Source of the DNA: Carettochelys insculpta
Lineage: Eukaryota; Chordata; Testudines; Carettochelyidae
Direction: 5' to 3'
Assembly (NCBI RefSeq): GCF_033958435.1
Contig: NC_134138.1
Coordinates: 177,428,798 to 177,492,797, forward strand
DNA length: 64,000 nt
Shown: positions 1 to 11,462 of the stretch, piece by piece
Numbering within the stretch: the stretch's first letter is position 1
Layout of the letters: each line of letters starts with the position of its first letter
The notes under the pieces: generated by a model
Database searches by the model: none
Told to the model about the DNA's origin: nothing
The model's input: the letters and a program-made list of their open reading frames with translations, nothing else
Made by a program: the position numbers and the translations under genes

Positions 1-1215
1 TGCTGGAAGTGTAGGGCATCTGGTGCACCAGGAGACTGCAGGAGGACTGCTGGCTGGGTAGGACTGTTGTACAGATGAACTGAGTCTCTGGCAGGGTTGA
101 GGAAGTACCTGAACCTAAGAATTATCTGACCCAGGCTCTACTCCTGGATAGGCTGCTGCTGCTTGCCTGAAGACTGAGTCACTGCAGACTCTGTGGGAAA
201 GTAAGCGTTGCTGCTTACGTGCATGCAACCTCATCTCGGCTGTGTTGGAAGGCACCTATTAAGCCTCTGGGGATAGGCGGACACAAGTCTCTCAACATCT
301 AAAGGCTCCTCCTTCCAGCCTAAAGGGAGGAACCACTGGACCCAGACATCAGACGGACTACAGAAACAACAAATAGAAAACAGGTACGTGAGTGAAAGTC
401 ACAGGTTCAAAAGCAGAGGTCCAGAGGTGGGCACCGAGAAGAAAACCCCAGGCAGCAGCCACTGCTCTTTGACGATGTCTAGAGAGGCCTCGTGGCCAAT
501 TGTGGGGTCGTGGGTGATATGTGCATAGATCAAGAAAAGTGGGGAAAAGTCTGCCAGAGCTTAAGGAGATGGTTTTGGAGTACTCAGAAAAGGCGATGCG
601 GTCTGGTGCATTCGATGTAGTGTATCCACTGACTTACACTCAGGTTTCCCTGTCTACAGAAGGGTCAGGTTCTGGAGGAGGTGGTGAACTGTGTTTAGCA
701 CACAACCATCTTCAAAGCTCTGTGAAGGAGCTGACAACTAATATCGCCTGTGAATTGTGGGGCCATGGTAGAATATGAACCTACCCACCAAGGTACCTCA
801 CCCTTCATGCATAGCAGGAGGTTCCACCACTTGGTGTCAGGGCAAGATATGAGGGTGAAGAAGTAAAGAATGTGGAGCACAAGTGTGTATAGATGTGTCC
901 TAGATACTGTTTGGAGGCAGAATGGCTGCATGTGATGCAGCTAGCTCAGGTGGTACATGGGGGTGGCTGAAGAAGTTTGGGGGCAGAAGCCTAATGGTGA
1001 TGTCTAAAGGGGTGAGTGCAGAGCACGTGCAGGACCTAACTGAGGAAAGCACTTCTCCTGGAGTGTATTAGAGGGCACACGAAGGGTGGAGAGCCCCATG
1101 TGCGGGCCAGACACCAGGAAGCCCACTCTTGGAGTGGCAGCTGAGTCCTGGTTTGCTTACTAGTTTGCTTCACAATTACCAATGCTTTCTTAGCAGGTCA
1201 AGGGTAGTTGATGCA
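1..1215. other. Unassigned sequence, no recognised gene
   Basis: The first 1.2 kb is moderately GC-rich and does not match any repeat family I recognise. An 85-codon open frame at 521-778 (+) has a glycine/serine run near residue 50 but no domain, no Kozak-like start and no neighbouring exon signal, so I do not call it a gene. It could be old retroelement or intronic sequence. Confidence 0.4.
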
Positions 1216-2140
1216 TTTTAAGTCACACTATGGAATCTGTGTGGTTTGCATATGGGGAGAGATATTTTCCATGGAGAGTACAGCATCCAAAAATGTCTAG
1301 GGTAGATTCCATCAGTGCATTGAAATGTACAACTTTTTTACCAGACCAAGTTTACAATGCTGATGGGACAAGTGTTTTTGTGTAAATGTCCTCCAAGTTG
1401 CACATCAGTTGTGCCTGAATATATTTCAAGCAAGGAAATGATTGCTTTCACAGGCAGTGCTAATGGAAGTGGGAAGCATTATTTATAATTGGCTTGTGGG
1501 GGTAAAGCTAAAATCACAATCATTCAAGGGCAGTGATGTGCAGCATCTACCAGTTCATTATTATCACCAGCATGGATAGATGCAGAGATTTTCCAAGACT
1601 GGCTTCATACAAAATTTGTGTCCCCTATTCAGAACAATCAAAAGAAGTAACAGTTGCCTGAAAAAACAATTTTATTTATGGCCAGTGTTCTCTCTCACAT
1701 CCTCAGGATTCAGGAAGAACAACTAATGACAGACTATAACCAGATTTTTTCCATTTTCTTGCCAAGTGAGACCTCTGTTATGCAGCCAGTGAACCAATCT
1801 ATAATTCATACTTTCAAAAAATTACAGAAAAATATTATTGAGAAATTATTAACTGAACAACATGGGATGTTTATTTTTTGGACATCACTGCCTCTGAAAG
1901 ATGCCATTAATGATTCTGCAAAGTCATGGAATGATGTCAAAGACACCACATGGCAACATGCCTGATACTAACTGTGGCCAAATTTTGAAGTCAACAAGCA
2001 TTTCCTTAGTTTTGAAACAGAACCAGAGGAAAACAATGATGTTCTTGAAATTATAAATCACCATCAAGATTTCGAAGAAGTGGATGAAGAGAATATCCCA
2101 CAATGGCTCCCATGTAACAGCAACCAGCCTTGATATCAGA
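1216..2140 (+). pseudogene. Tigger/pogo-like DDE transposase remnant
   Basis: Dead transposase of the pogo/Tigger group of Tc1/mariner elements (CENP-B/Jerky-like fold). Conceptual translation with frame changes gives a helix-turn-helix tail (HYGICVVCIWGEIFS, near 1225-1265), the first catalytic block PDQVYNADGT at 1341-1370 with its aspartate codon at 1362-1364, LPVHYY near 1546-1563, and an uninterrupted 103-codon stretch at 1654-1965. That stretch includes the MQPVNQSII block (family form IQPMDQGVI) and KDAINDSAKSWNDV. The second catalytic block, normally LLLDNAPAH, reads LFMASVLSH, so its aspartate is gone. Several stops and frameshifts confirm it is inactive. Identification rests on order and spacing of motifs known for DDE_1 transposases. 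Confidence 0.72.
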
Positions 2141-2402
2141 TTTTTGATTACTTTAAGATGCATGTTGCTGTTCAAGGGCAACCCCAGGAGGAGAAGGCAA
2201 ACAATAATGACTAAGACATGACTGAGTTTGTACCAAGTGCAAAAATCAGTGCAGAGGCTGCAGTGTAAAATCTTTAGAATATTCTTCTGTCCTGTGAACA
2301 ACAAGATGATACAGGTGTGTGCTGTTATCCTGCAGCTGCATTCAATATGTGCTGTAACTTCACAAATAACAAGCACATTAGGCTACGCCTATACAACAGC
2401 CC

Positions 2403-2665
2403 TATTTTGAAATACCAACCAAACATAAAAAGCATTTTGAAATAGCACTTAGCTATTTCAAAATAGTATTTCCATTCCATAGCAGTATTTCAAAGTAGTG
2501 CCATTGGAGCCCTTTGTGACCTATGTCAAAATAAGTGTTACTCCTCATGGAATAAGGTTTACCACCATCAAAAAATGCATCCGTTATTTCATATTTATTT
2601 TGAAATAGCATGTGTGTCAGACAGTGCCATAATTATTTTGAAATAACTGCTATTATTTTGAGATA
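2403..2665. repeat. Degenerate MITE rich in TTTTGAAATA motifs
   Basis: About eight copies of TTTTGAAATA or its complement in both orientations within 260 bp. This resembles the TTCGAAATA-rich arms of the Harbinger MITEs elsewhere in the window after CpG decay. No clear ends or target duplication are visible, so the assignment is an inference. Confidence 0.4.
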
Positions 2666-2672
2666 ACTTGGC

Positions 2673-2750
2673 TGTATAGAGATCCTTAGAGACTGACACA
2701 TTTATTGGGTGATGAGCTTTGGTGGGTAAAACCCACATCTTCAGATGAAG
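2673..2750 (-). repeat. PLE 3'-tail fragment with decayed hammerhead-like core
   Basis: On the minus strand it carries CTGAAGA (2744 to 2738), then a 5-bp stem GTGGG/CCCAC, then CAAA where the hammerhead core has GAAA, followed by GCTCATCACC and the tail segment ending near GTCAGTCTCTAAGG. The same tail ends the PLE copy at 33101-33809. The G-to-C change at the GAAA box should abolish ribozyme activity. Confidence 0.6.
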
Positions 2751-3044
2751 AAAGTGAGACATAAGATTTCTGTGCTGATCAATTTCAAAAATCAGTTCCA
2801 CACAATTCTAGATAACAGAAACTTAAAGTTCCACTTGTGCTGTTAGATTATATCCTAATGTATTAACCAAGAATATTTTTTTCATTGAACAGTATAAGTT
2901 TAATGTTGATTTTGGTAATGTTGCAGCATAATTGATTTAAAAAAAAATCCCAAAATTTTGTAACCCATGAAGGATGTCCCAAGCATTAATGTGGGTTAAA
3001 TTTTATATAGTACATTACTTATTAAATTCACTGTTAGAAACTTA
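2751..3044. other. AT-rich spacer, nothing recognised
   Basis: No open frame, repeat end or RNA-like signal seen. Confidence 0.4.
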
Positions 3045-3808
3045 GGTCTTGTCTACACTAGCCCCAAACTTCGAAGGGGGCATGTAAAAGAGACCAAGGC
3101 CGTGTCTACACTAGCCCCAAACTTCGAAATGGCCATGCAAATGGCCATTTCGAAGTTTACTAGTGAGGCACTGAAATGCATATTCAGTGCTTCATTAGCA
3201 TGCAGGTGGCTGTGGCGCTTCGAAATTGACGTGGCTCGCCACCGCACGGCTCGTCCCGACGGGGCTCCTTTTCGAAAGGACCCTGCCTACTTCGCGTCAA
3301 TTTCGAAGCGCCGCGGCCGCCCGCATGCTAATGAGGCACTGAATATGCATTTCAGTGCTTCATTAGTAAACTTCGAAATGGCCATTTGCATGGCCATTTC
3401 AAAGTTTGGGGCTAGTGTAGACGCAGCCTCAGTGGAGAATAGCAGTGACGTGCTGCACTGCATATGTAGCATCTCATTAGCCAAATTCCTGCCACAGTAA
3501 CTTCAAAGCAGCTTCGAAGCTCCAGCAAGCCATGTAGCTGCGGGTACTTCGAAGTACCCATGCAACTTCCATGTGCCCTTATCCCCAAAACCTTTGGGAA
3601 CGGGCATGTTAACGAGAATGCATTTGGGAGAAAACCTTTGGGAGTCCTTACTTAGACGTGCCCATGGCTATACGGATTGCCGGCACTTTGAAGTTGCTAA
3701 TTTCAAAGTTGGCACAGCAAGAATCAGGCTAAGGAGGTGTTGCACATTTCCCTGCTCGAGCCTGTTTACATGCCCCCTTTGAAGGAGCGGGCTAGTATAG
3801 ATAAGCCC
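3045..3808. mobile_element. Harbinger-type MITE (outer copy, interrupted)
   Basis: Ends are inverted: the left starts with a TCTTGTCTACACTAGCCC-like terminus followed by AACTTCGAAGGGGGCATGT, and the right ends with ACATGCCCCC...GGGCTAGTATAGATAAGCC. The body is short and non-coding, rich in TTCGAA. It is split by a second MITE at 3098-3428. A target duplication is not obvious, so the outer limits may be off by a base or two. Confidence 0.6.
3098..3428. mobile_element. Nested Harbinger-type MITE, 331 bp palindrome
   Basis: Begins GGCCGTGTCTACACTAGCC and ends GGCTAGTGTAGACGCAGCC, with long inverted arms containing AAATGGCCAT, GCACTGAAATGCATATTCAG and GCATGCTAATGAGGCACTG on either side of a GC-rich centre. 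It lies inside the outer MITE, which gives the order of insertion. Flanks are CAA and TCA, so the target duplication has decayed or the ends are misplaced. A related copy is at 47601-47864. Confidence 0.68.
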
Positions 3809-4562
3809 TTCGTGTATAATCTTTTTTATACTTTTTTATACTCATGACAGTTTATTCAAGTATAATTATTTTTTTGTCATTTTGTATGCTGCTTCTTAGA
3901 CATGATTTGATTCTTTTCTCATGATCTGTAGTCTGTGTAGATGACTAGAACTGTCAGTCAATCACTGAAACTATTGAAGAGGGCCTACTATTGACCTTAT
4001 GAACGAGAAAGTTCTTTTGATATTGTGGGTATTAAGGAAAACATTGCTAATATACTTTACACAATACAGTACTGTAATAGGGCTGCAAAAACATTAGTAG
4101 ATAATGTAGTCTGTAGAGCACATCCAAGCCACGTCTACATGTGCCAGCTACTTCGAAGTAGCCGCGCCAACTTCGAAATAGCGCCCGTCATGGCTACACG
4201 TGGCGGGCGCTATTTCGAAGTTGACATCGACGTAAGGCGGCGAGACGTCGAAGTCGCTATCCCCCTCAGGAAATGGGAATAGCGCCCTACTTCGATGTTC
4301 AACGTCGAAGTAAGGAACGTGTAGCCGTTGCGCATCCCGCAACATCGAAATATTGGGGTCTGCCATGGCGGCCATCAGCTGAGGGGTTGAGAGACGCTCT
4401 CTCCAGCCCCTGAGCTTGATGGTCGCTGCGTGCAGTGGCCCCTTAAAGGTCCCCGCCCCCTGCCTTCCTGTGCAGGAAGCTGAGAAAGCGTGCAGGCGGC
4501 AGCCCAGCCACGCAGCCAGCCTGCACGCTCCTCTGCAGCCACAACAACCCCCCAGCGCTGCA

Positions 4563-6179
4563 ATGGCTGTCCCCCAGCACCCTAAGCACCCCCAGGGCAC
4601 CCCCCCAAAGGGAGCCAGGGCTCCCAGACCGGCAGCCAGGCTGGGAAGCAGCAGCGGGGCCCCTCCTGGACGGAGGCCGAGCTTCGGGACCTGCTGGGGC
4701 TCTGGAGTGAGGAGAAGGTGCTCCAGGTAATGGGGAGCAAGAGGCGGAACGCGGATGCGTTCGCTCGGCTGGCCGAGGGCCTGGCCGCCCGGGGTCACCC
4801 TGCCCACGCTCCTGACCATGTCAGGAGTAAGGTGAAGGAGCTGCGGCAGGGTTACACCCGGGCCCGGGATGCAGCCGGCCGATCTGGGGCCACCCCCATC
4901 ACTTGCCCCTTTTACAGGGAGCTCAGGGCCATCCTGGGCCCCCGGCACACCTCCTCCCCTCCGGCCACTCTTGATACCTCGGCCGACGAGCCCCAGCAGG
5001 CCCCGGAGGCGGAGTCCGCCCCGGAGGTAAGCCCCGCACCCCAGGGGCCCCCCCAGGAGCCCACCCCTGGGGCACCGGAGGAGGAGGGGGAGTCCTCCTC
5101 CAGCGACGGGGGGCTCCAAATAATCCTGCCATCACGGAGCTCCAGCAGGGCATACGCCCACCGGGTGTCCCCCAACCGTGGGAGTGGACCATCAGGTATG
5201 TACCCCCCCGGTGCACACCCCCGGGGTTGAGGGGCGGGAGTAACAGATATGACCAGGGCCCTCCCCATGCCCAGATGACCATGGCCCCAAGGACAGCAGT
5301 GGCATGTCCCTCAGAAGAGTGCATCAGCCCCTGCCCCACCAGCACGACAGTGCCATGCCCCATCCCTGGGGATGGGGGGAGCGGAACCTAGGGTCCCCCG
5401 GGGGGAGGGGGTGGGACACCCATCAGCAGCAGCAGCAGCATCTCCCGGGGACGGGGATGGGGAACTAGCAGCAGAGGGGTGGGGGGGACAAGGGCCACGG
5501 CTCGGGGGCCACACTAACGGCTGTCTCCACTCTTCTTCCCCCGATGGGTTCTGCAGCTGCACCATCGGAAGGACCGGAGAGCGCCGGCGAGGTGTCAGTG
5601 GTCCCGGAGAGCCCACCGGGGCCATCACTCCAGGCCAGCCCCTCGGCGGAGCACCGGCCAGCCCCAGGGTGGGGACGACGGCGGAGCCAGCACCACCTGC
5701 GGACGGCGACGGACCCCCAGCTGCTGGCCATCCTTCTTTGGCAGCTGGAGGTCTCCGAGCAGCGTCTGTGGGTGAAGGAGCGGCGCCTCCAGCTCCAAGA
5801 GCGGGCGCTGGCCTGGCGCCAGGAGGCATGGGGGGCCTTTATGCGCTCTTTTGAGCGCATAGCAGCCTACCTGGCCCCCCATGCTGCGCCGGCCGCCGCT
5901 CTGCCCGCCCTGCCTGCTCCACCCACCGCTCCACCCGCCGCTTCACCCGCCATTGCACCGCTGTCCGCCACCGAGGGCCCATCCGCTGAGGGGGACCTGG
6001 GGCCAGCTGACATCCCCTGGCCTTATCTCCCGGTCCGCCCGGCCCCCAGCCTCCCCTGGCGTGGGCTGCGGCCGAGGCACGGGTCGCGGCTGCCCACACC
6101 CAGCGCTGGACATTTGGGGGTGTGGGGCCCAGGATGTGCCCCCCCCTTTGTATATATCCCCCTCACCTATGTTTTGTAA
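4563..6179 (+). CDS. Harbinger Myb/SANT-like DNA-binding protein, two exons
   Basis: Accessory protein that in PIF/Harbinger elements binds DNA and helps bring the transposase to the nucleus and element ends. The trihelix/Myb-like domain is encoded at 4667-4940: WTEAELRDLLGLWSEE, KRRNADAFARLAEGL, VRSKVKELRQGY and CPFYRELRAILG, with the expected tryptophans. An acidic Ser/Pro-rich linker follows. A donor CAG/GTATGT at 5195/5196 and acceptor TTCTGCAG at 5549-5556 define a 361-bp intron that joins in frame to exon 2 at 5557, which holds a coiled-coil-like segment (QLEVSEQRLWVKERRLQLQE). The only nearby ATG (4563) is in another frame, and the domain frame has a TAA at 4583. A one-base slip in the C run at 4600-4606 is a plausible cause, so the copy may be defective. 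Confidence 0.72.
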
Positions 6180-6501
6180 ATAGTTTGTATTAGACCCCTG
6201 TTCTGTTATGTTATGATGATACCTGCCCCCCCATGTAAATAGTTCTCCCCTTCCTTGTCTTCCCCTTTTTTTTCCTTTCATCTTATAATACGTATATATA
6301 TAATATTTATTTTGGCTGTACATAGTTATAATATAAGAAGAAGAGTTCAACATATATATTTTGGTTTGACGAAAAACATGTCTGTTTTTATTTACAAGAA
6401 AACTCGGGGGGCAGTGTGCTCTTGGGTGGTCTGTGGTGTGGGCGTAGGGGCAGGGAGTGTTGTGGAGGATGGGGAGGGTGCAGTGGGGGGCCTGCCAGTG
6501 T

Positions 6502-7854
6502 TCACCCCGCGGCCTGGTCGAACTGGGCCCGCAGGGCCTCCTGGACCTGGGTCCCTTCAGGGTCCACCTGGTGACTGGGGGCAGCGGGTGGCTGCACATC
6601 GGCCCTGCCGGCCTCCACAGTCCAGCCCTGAAAGAAGGCCTCCTCCTTGCTCTCATCGAGGTTGTGGAGGGTGTTGCACATGCCCACAATCTGGGGGATG
6701 TTGGTGGGGCCCGCATCAAGGCGGGTGAGGAGATACCTCCACCGCCCCTTGAGGCGGCCAAATGTGCGCTCCACCACCTGGCGCGCGTGGTTCAGGCGCA
6801 TGTTGAAGCACTCCTGGCTGTCTGACAGATGGCCCGTGTAAGGGTGCATGAGCCAGGGCTGGAGGGGGTATGCCGCGTCTGCGATGACGCAGAGGGGCAT
6901 GGTGGTGTCCCCCACAGGGATCTCCCGCTGGGGGATGTAGGTCCCCGCCTCCAGCCGGCGGCACAGGCCCGAGTTCCGGAATACCCAGGCGTCGTGGGTG
7001 CTGCCAGGCCAGCCCACATATATGTCCAGGAAGCGGCCCCGGCTGTCCACCAAGGCCTGGAGGACTACTAAGTGGTAGCCCTTCCGGTTTAGGTAGCATC
7101 CTCCACTGTGCTCCGAGGCGTGGATGGGGATGTGGGTCCCATCCACAGCCTTGAAGCAACTGGGGAAGCCCAGGGTGGCAAAGCCCGCGATGGCGGCATC
7201 CGGGTCCCCAAGCCTCACGAGCCTGTGGAGGAGCAGGGCGTTGATGGCGCGGACGACCTGCAGGGGAAGCACATGGGAGAGCACCAGTGAGGGGTGTGCA
7301 GGGTGTATGTGGCCCTCCCCTGCCATGGCTGCCTCCCCCTCCCCCCATGGGTCCTCTTACCTCCATGAGGACAGCCCCGACGGTGGCCTTGCCGACGCCA
7401 AACTGCTGGCCCACGGATCGGTAGCTGTCTGGAGTGGCCAGCTTCCAGACAGCAATGCCGACCCGTTTCTCCACACTGAGGGCACGCCGCATGAAGGTGT
7501 CCTGGTGCCTCAGTGCGGGGGTGAGCCAATGGCATTGCTCCAGAAATGTCTGCCGGCTCATGTGAAAGTTCCTGAGCCAGCGGTTGTCATCCCACTCTCC
7601 AAGCACCAGCCGCTCTCACCAGTCAGTGCTCGTGGGGTAGCTCCACAGCCAGTGGTGTGTGAGGCGGGGGGGGGAGGGCGGGGTGCTGCAGGGTTGGGGG
7701 TTGCTTCCTCCTCCCCTGCAGGCAGCTCCTCCTCTGTGGCTAGGATGTGATCAGCTGCCTCCTGCATGGCATTGAGCAGGGCGAGCACTGTTCCTACAGG
7801 GGCGGCTGTGTGGACCTCTGGCTGCTGCTGCTGCTGCGGCTGCTGGGGGTCCAT
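6502..7854 (-). pseudogene. Harbinger DDE transposase (HARBI1-like), two exons, lightly damaged
   Basis: Nuclease of the element. From the minus-strand ATG at 7854: MDPQQPQQQQ start, N-terminal helices (RNFHMSRQTFLEQCHWL, KRVGIAVWKLATPDSYRSVG), then exon 2 with the catalytic triad: KAVDGTHIP (Asp codon 7143-7141), VIADAAYP (Asp 6879-6877) and VVERTFGRLKGRWR (Glu 6771-6769). A GAG/GTAAGA donor (7361/7360) and a CTGCAG acceptor (7258) define a 103-bp intron that splices in frame (ME/VVRAIN). Two lesions: a TGA at 7618-7616 where sister copies at 25.5 and 42.6 kb have Trp (WWE), and a frameshift in the G run near 7665-7675. The catalytic exon is fully open. It faces the Myb gene with 322 bp between stop codons. 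Confidence 0.85.
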
Positions 7855-8215
7855 GACTGCGTCGCTCGAGGTGTGCGTGCCTGTGGCTCTGCAGACCATG
7901 TGCTGTGCAGGCTGAGTGTGTCTGGGAGGGGCCCCTTAAGGGAGCAGCTAGCTGTTGCCCCGGAAGTGCTAGTCTGCCCTGTGACCCTGTCTGCGGCTGT
8001 TCCTGGCACCCTTTTTTCGATGTGTGCTACTTTGGCGTGTAGACGTTCCCTTGCAGCGCCTATTTCGATGTGGTGCTGCCCAACGTCGACGTTGAATGTC
8101 GACGGCACCAGCCCTGGAGGACGTGTAGACGTTATTCATCGAAATAGCCTATTTCGATGTCGCTACATTGAAATAAGCTTTTTCGATGTAGCATACACGT
8201 GTAGACGTAGCCCCA

Positions 8216-8981
8216 GAGTCCAAAGACTGCCTGCTATATACAGACTGAACTAATAATTTCACTCTTATGATGTATTGGAAAAGTGAAGCTAAACTGTCAC
8301 ATAAAAGAAATTGACATCTAAAGACAATTCTATCTCTTGAATTTAGACCCACTCATCTTTTCAAGATGGGATGTAATCAGCTGATAAGGAAGTGACGAGA
8401 GTATTTTGAAAGGTACCGCTATGGAAGTGACTCGTAGCAAATGCCACCTCCAAAAAAGATTGCACATATAGCTTGTGAATGTTTGATTGCTGATACAGAT
8501 ATTTTCTGCAGAAGATGATGTCTTGGCTCATGATGTGGAAGTAGATCTAGAGGTTTTGTGCTTTTAGGCCACTAGGTATTTTCACCAGCATTTGCTTTTT
8601 AGGCTTGCTTGATGGAATTCTGTATTCATCTTCTTCTGATAGCCTTCTGCTTTATGACAATGTTTTCACAGAGTCCCACAGAAAAAGTTGTCAGAGGCCT
8701 CATTATGCAGCCATAAAACATTGTTCAACAGTAGCTGGCAGTTATGAGATGTGTAGATCTCATAAGCTCACTTTGCAGATGACACAATGTTACGCACTTA
8801 AAGGATCTGTAAACTGTCAATGGGCTTTGGAAACCTCAAGATTTGAAGGTCTGCATAAACTTGCGAGAGCTCAGGGCCATGACACTTTCTCACTTCATTT
8901 CTCCCTCACCCAGAGGTCAGGCTCATGGATAGCATAGTTTTAATGTATGACTTCAAAAGACATGGAGAAATCTCAGGACAC
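8216..8981. other. Spacer without recognisable genes
   Basis: AT-rich sequence between two Harbinger insertions. A 110-codon open frame at 8605-8937 (+) has no domain and looks like chance. Confidence 0.4.
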
Positions 8982-8984
8982 TCC

Positions 8985-9694
8985 GGCTACGTCTACACGT
9001 GCACCCAACTTCGAAATAGCTTATTTCGATGTTGCGACATCGAAATAGGCTATTTCGATGAATAACGTCTACACGTCCTCCAGGGCTGGCAACGTCGATG
9101 TTCAACTTCGACGTTGCTCAGCCCAACATCGAAATAGGCACAGCGAGGGAACGTCTACACGCCAAAGTAGCACACATCGAAATAAGGGAGCCAGGCACAG
9201 CTGCAGACAGGGTCACGGGGAGGACTCAACAGCAAGTCGCTCCCTTAAAGGGCCCCTCCCAGACACACTTTCATTAAACAGTGCAAGATACACAGAGCCA
9301 ACAACTAGTTGCAGACCCTGTATATGCAGCACGGACCCCCAGCTGCAGCAGCAGCAGCCAGAAGCCCTGGGCTAAGGGCTGCTGCCCACGGTGACCACAG
9401 AGCCCCGCAAGGGCTGGAGAGAGAGCATCTCTCAACCCCCCAGCTGATGGCCGCCATGGAGGACCCCGCTATTTCGATGTTGCGGGACGCGGATCGTCTA
9501 CACGTCCCTACTTCGATGTTGAACGTCGAAGTAGGGCGCTATTCCCATCCCCTCATGGGGTTAGCGACTTCGACGTCTCGCCGCCTAACGTCGATTTCAA
9601 CTTCGAAATAGCGCCCAACACGTGTAGACGTGACGGGCGCTATTTCGAAGTTAGTGCCGCTACTTCGAAGTAGCGTGCACGTGTAGACGCAGCC
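8985..9694. mobile_element. 710-bp non-autonomous Harbinger derivative, copy A
   Basis: Starts GGCTACGTCTACACGTG and ends CACGTGTAGACGCAGCC, with exact duplication TCC (8982-8984, 9695-9697). The left ~290 bp matches the right end of Harbinger element 1 in reverse complement (including the TTAAAGGGCCCCTCCC segment), and the right ~310 bp matches its left end. It is therefore an internal-deletion derivative lacking both genes, able to move only with proteins supplied by a full element. A sister copy in opposite orientation is at 37802-38511, also 710 bp. Short open frames inside are not genes. Confidence 0.9.
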
Positions 9695-9697
9695 TCC

Positions 9698-11219
9698 ATG
9701 TGTCAGGAGGTAATCCAGTGTGTGAAAATGATGGAATTTAGAATGGAGTGACCCCATCAACCCTGGAAGAAAACAGCACGCCCAGAAACTTAGAAGAGAA
9801 ACATGAGCATCAGTGTGAATGATAAGTCAAATTTTTCATGTCTTGTCTTTGATATTTGTCAGGTAGAGCCAACCAGAGATGCAGTTGTTTTATTAAAGAT
9901 ACAAGAAGCTACAAGTCAGCAAGTCTCAAATTCAGTCTGAGAAAGGTAAAGATGCACAGTGCGTATCACACAGTTTTCATTTACATAGATGAAAATCATG
10001 CCTTTTTATTATTATTTTATTTAGGAAAACTCCACAGGATAGATTGGAGTTCTTGGTTAGAGCACAGCAGATCTGGTTCTCACAGATACACTATTTTGTC
10101 TTTACTGTGGCTCTATTACAATTAGAAAACTAGCTACCACTGGTAGATTTTTGTGCTTTTGTCCCATGTTAGGACATACCAGAGGTCTCTCGAAAGAAGC
10201 CTGTAATCTAGACATAACCCAGGAAAGCGTGGCATGAAACAAAGAGGCTTTTGGATTTCTTGAAATCATCTGTTCATTTCAAGTAAACTTTTAGTTTTTC
10301 ATTACATCCATTTTATGTCATAATTCTGCCTGGTCATGTCTAGTATTTGAATAGCAAGATGGGAACACTTTTTCTTGATATCTCTTGAAATTAGTGTTAC
10401 ACTTTCAATTAAAGTCAGGTCAAGTAAATAGCAAGGTCTCTTCTATTTAGAAGGTATACTGTTGCTCCTCAAGTGATAGAGTTTCTTGATAGGACACCCC
10501 TTCTTATGAATACTAGGTCAGAATGTGAAAAATCTCAGGTTAGCTAACTCAAAAATTTTCTAGTCCGACTTTAAGGGAGCATATTTAAATCTTTTTTTAA
10601 GATTTTGAAGTTCTGCTATGTTCTGAAGTCTCTTAATTAGACAGTGAGAAGAAATTTGTGAATGTGAAGGCTTTGGTATAGTGACAAGTGTTGTCTCAAA
10701 GTTAATATTGCCAATTTAAGGAACAGATTATCCTGTAAAAATGTGAAGATTTATTGCAGTTTATTGGGATTAATTTGGCTGCCCCTCCACTAGCATTGGA
10801 TATTTATTCTTCATATTATACTATTTGTATCTGGGGAGTTTCTTGGATGTAATGAGGATGTCTTGCTCTGTCTGGCAGAGCTGCTTTTCTCAATCTTCCA
10901 TTCAGTAATCAAGTGACTAATTTAGTAAAGGTGGATTCCAGTGTTAAAGCATATGCCCTGTTAACACAAGCTGGAGGTTGTGATGATAATGGATTTACTC
11001 ACTAGTTTTAAGAGCCTCTGCTACTTCATCTAGGGAGGGGCAATGAGGAAGATGCATTCTTTTTCTCCATTATCTTATGAATCATCTGGAATATATAGGA
11101 TAAAGGACAGGAAGCATACAACTAGGTGCTTGCATTGGGAAATGAATCCTTAGCCTCAGTAGTTCATTTAGTCATAAGTGTGAGGGGGTTGTCAATTGCT
11201 ATTGCCCTTGGCTACGTCT
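9698..11219. other. AT-rich spacer, nothing recognised
   Basis: No convincing open frame, repeat terminus or RNA gene seen over 1.5 kb. Could be intronic or intergenic. Confidence 0.45.
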
Positions 11220-11292
11220 ACACTGAAAGAAATTGTCGAAATGGCCATGCAAATGGCCATTTCAAAGATTACTAATGAAGCGCTGAATTGAA
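11220..11292. mobile_element. Truncated end of a Harbinger-type MITE
   Basis: GGCTACGTCTACACTGAAAG followed by AAATGGCCATGCAAATGGCC and TTACTAATGAAGCGCTGAA, the same arm as the MITE at 3098-3428. The other arm is missing. Confidence 0.6.
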
Positions 11293-11462
11293 GTATATCA
11301 TAGAAACTCTAGTGACATTAATTTTGACTAAGACCTGGGAGTGTTTCTGAGGCTTTGAAAATATCAAGAGGGTCCCATGTATGTGTGCTGTATACTTTTA
11401 TTAAGATGTTATCAAACTGTCCCCTCTTCCTCTCAAGTTTGTGTTTAGTTTCATATGACTTA

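Larger units (their letters stand above)
4127..8212. mobile_element. Harbinger element 1, near full-length (4086 bp)
   Basis: A PIF/Harbinger DNA transposon. Left end AGCCACGTCTACATGTG, right end ACGTGTAGACGTAGCC as inverted repeats, flanked by an exact 3-bp duplication CCA (4124-4126 and 8213-8215). It encodes the two proteins typical of the superfamily in convergent orientation: a Myb/SANT-like protein on the plus strand (about 4563-6179) and a DDE transposase on the minus strand (7854-6502), each with one predicted intron. GC and CpG content are far above the flanks, which suggests modest age. Frame lesions in both genes probably make it non-autonomous now. About 300 bp at each end is shared with the 710-bp derivatives at 8985 and 37802. 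Confidence 0.88.

Noticed and set aside
521..778. 85-codon open frame as a possible host exon
   Set aside because: No domain, no splice sites and no extension on either side.
3045..3808. CRISPR array or prokaryotic feature
   Set aside because: Repeats are inverted arms of MITEs, not regularly spaced direct repeats; nothing in the window suggests a prokaryote.
4148..5119. 323-codon open frame on the minus strand
   Set aside because: Antisense to the Myb-like gene and rich in Gly, Pro, Leu and Arg, as expected from GC-rich composition; no domain.
5311..6099. Several overlapping long frames on both strands of Harbinger 1
   Set aside because: Proline/alanine/glycine-rich shadows of exon 2 and the intron; only the frame joined by the splice sites makes sense.
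5943..6761. 272-codon minus-strand frame overlapping the transposase 3' end
   Set aside because: Out of frame with the transposase; low-complexity and no motif.
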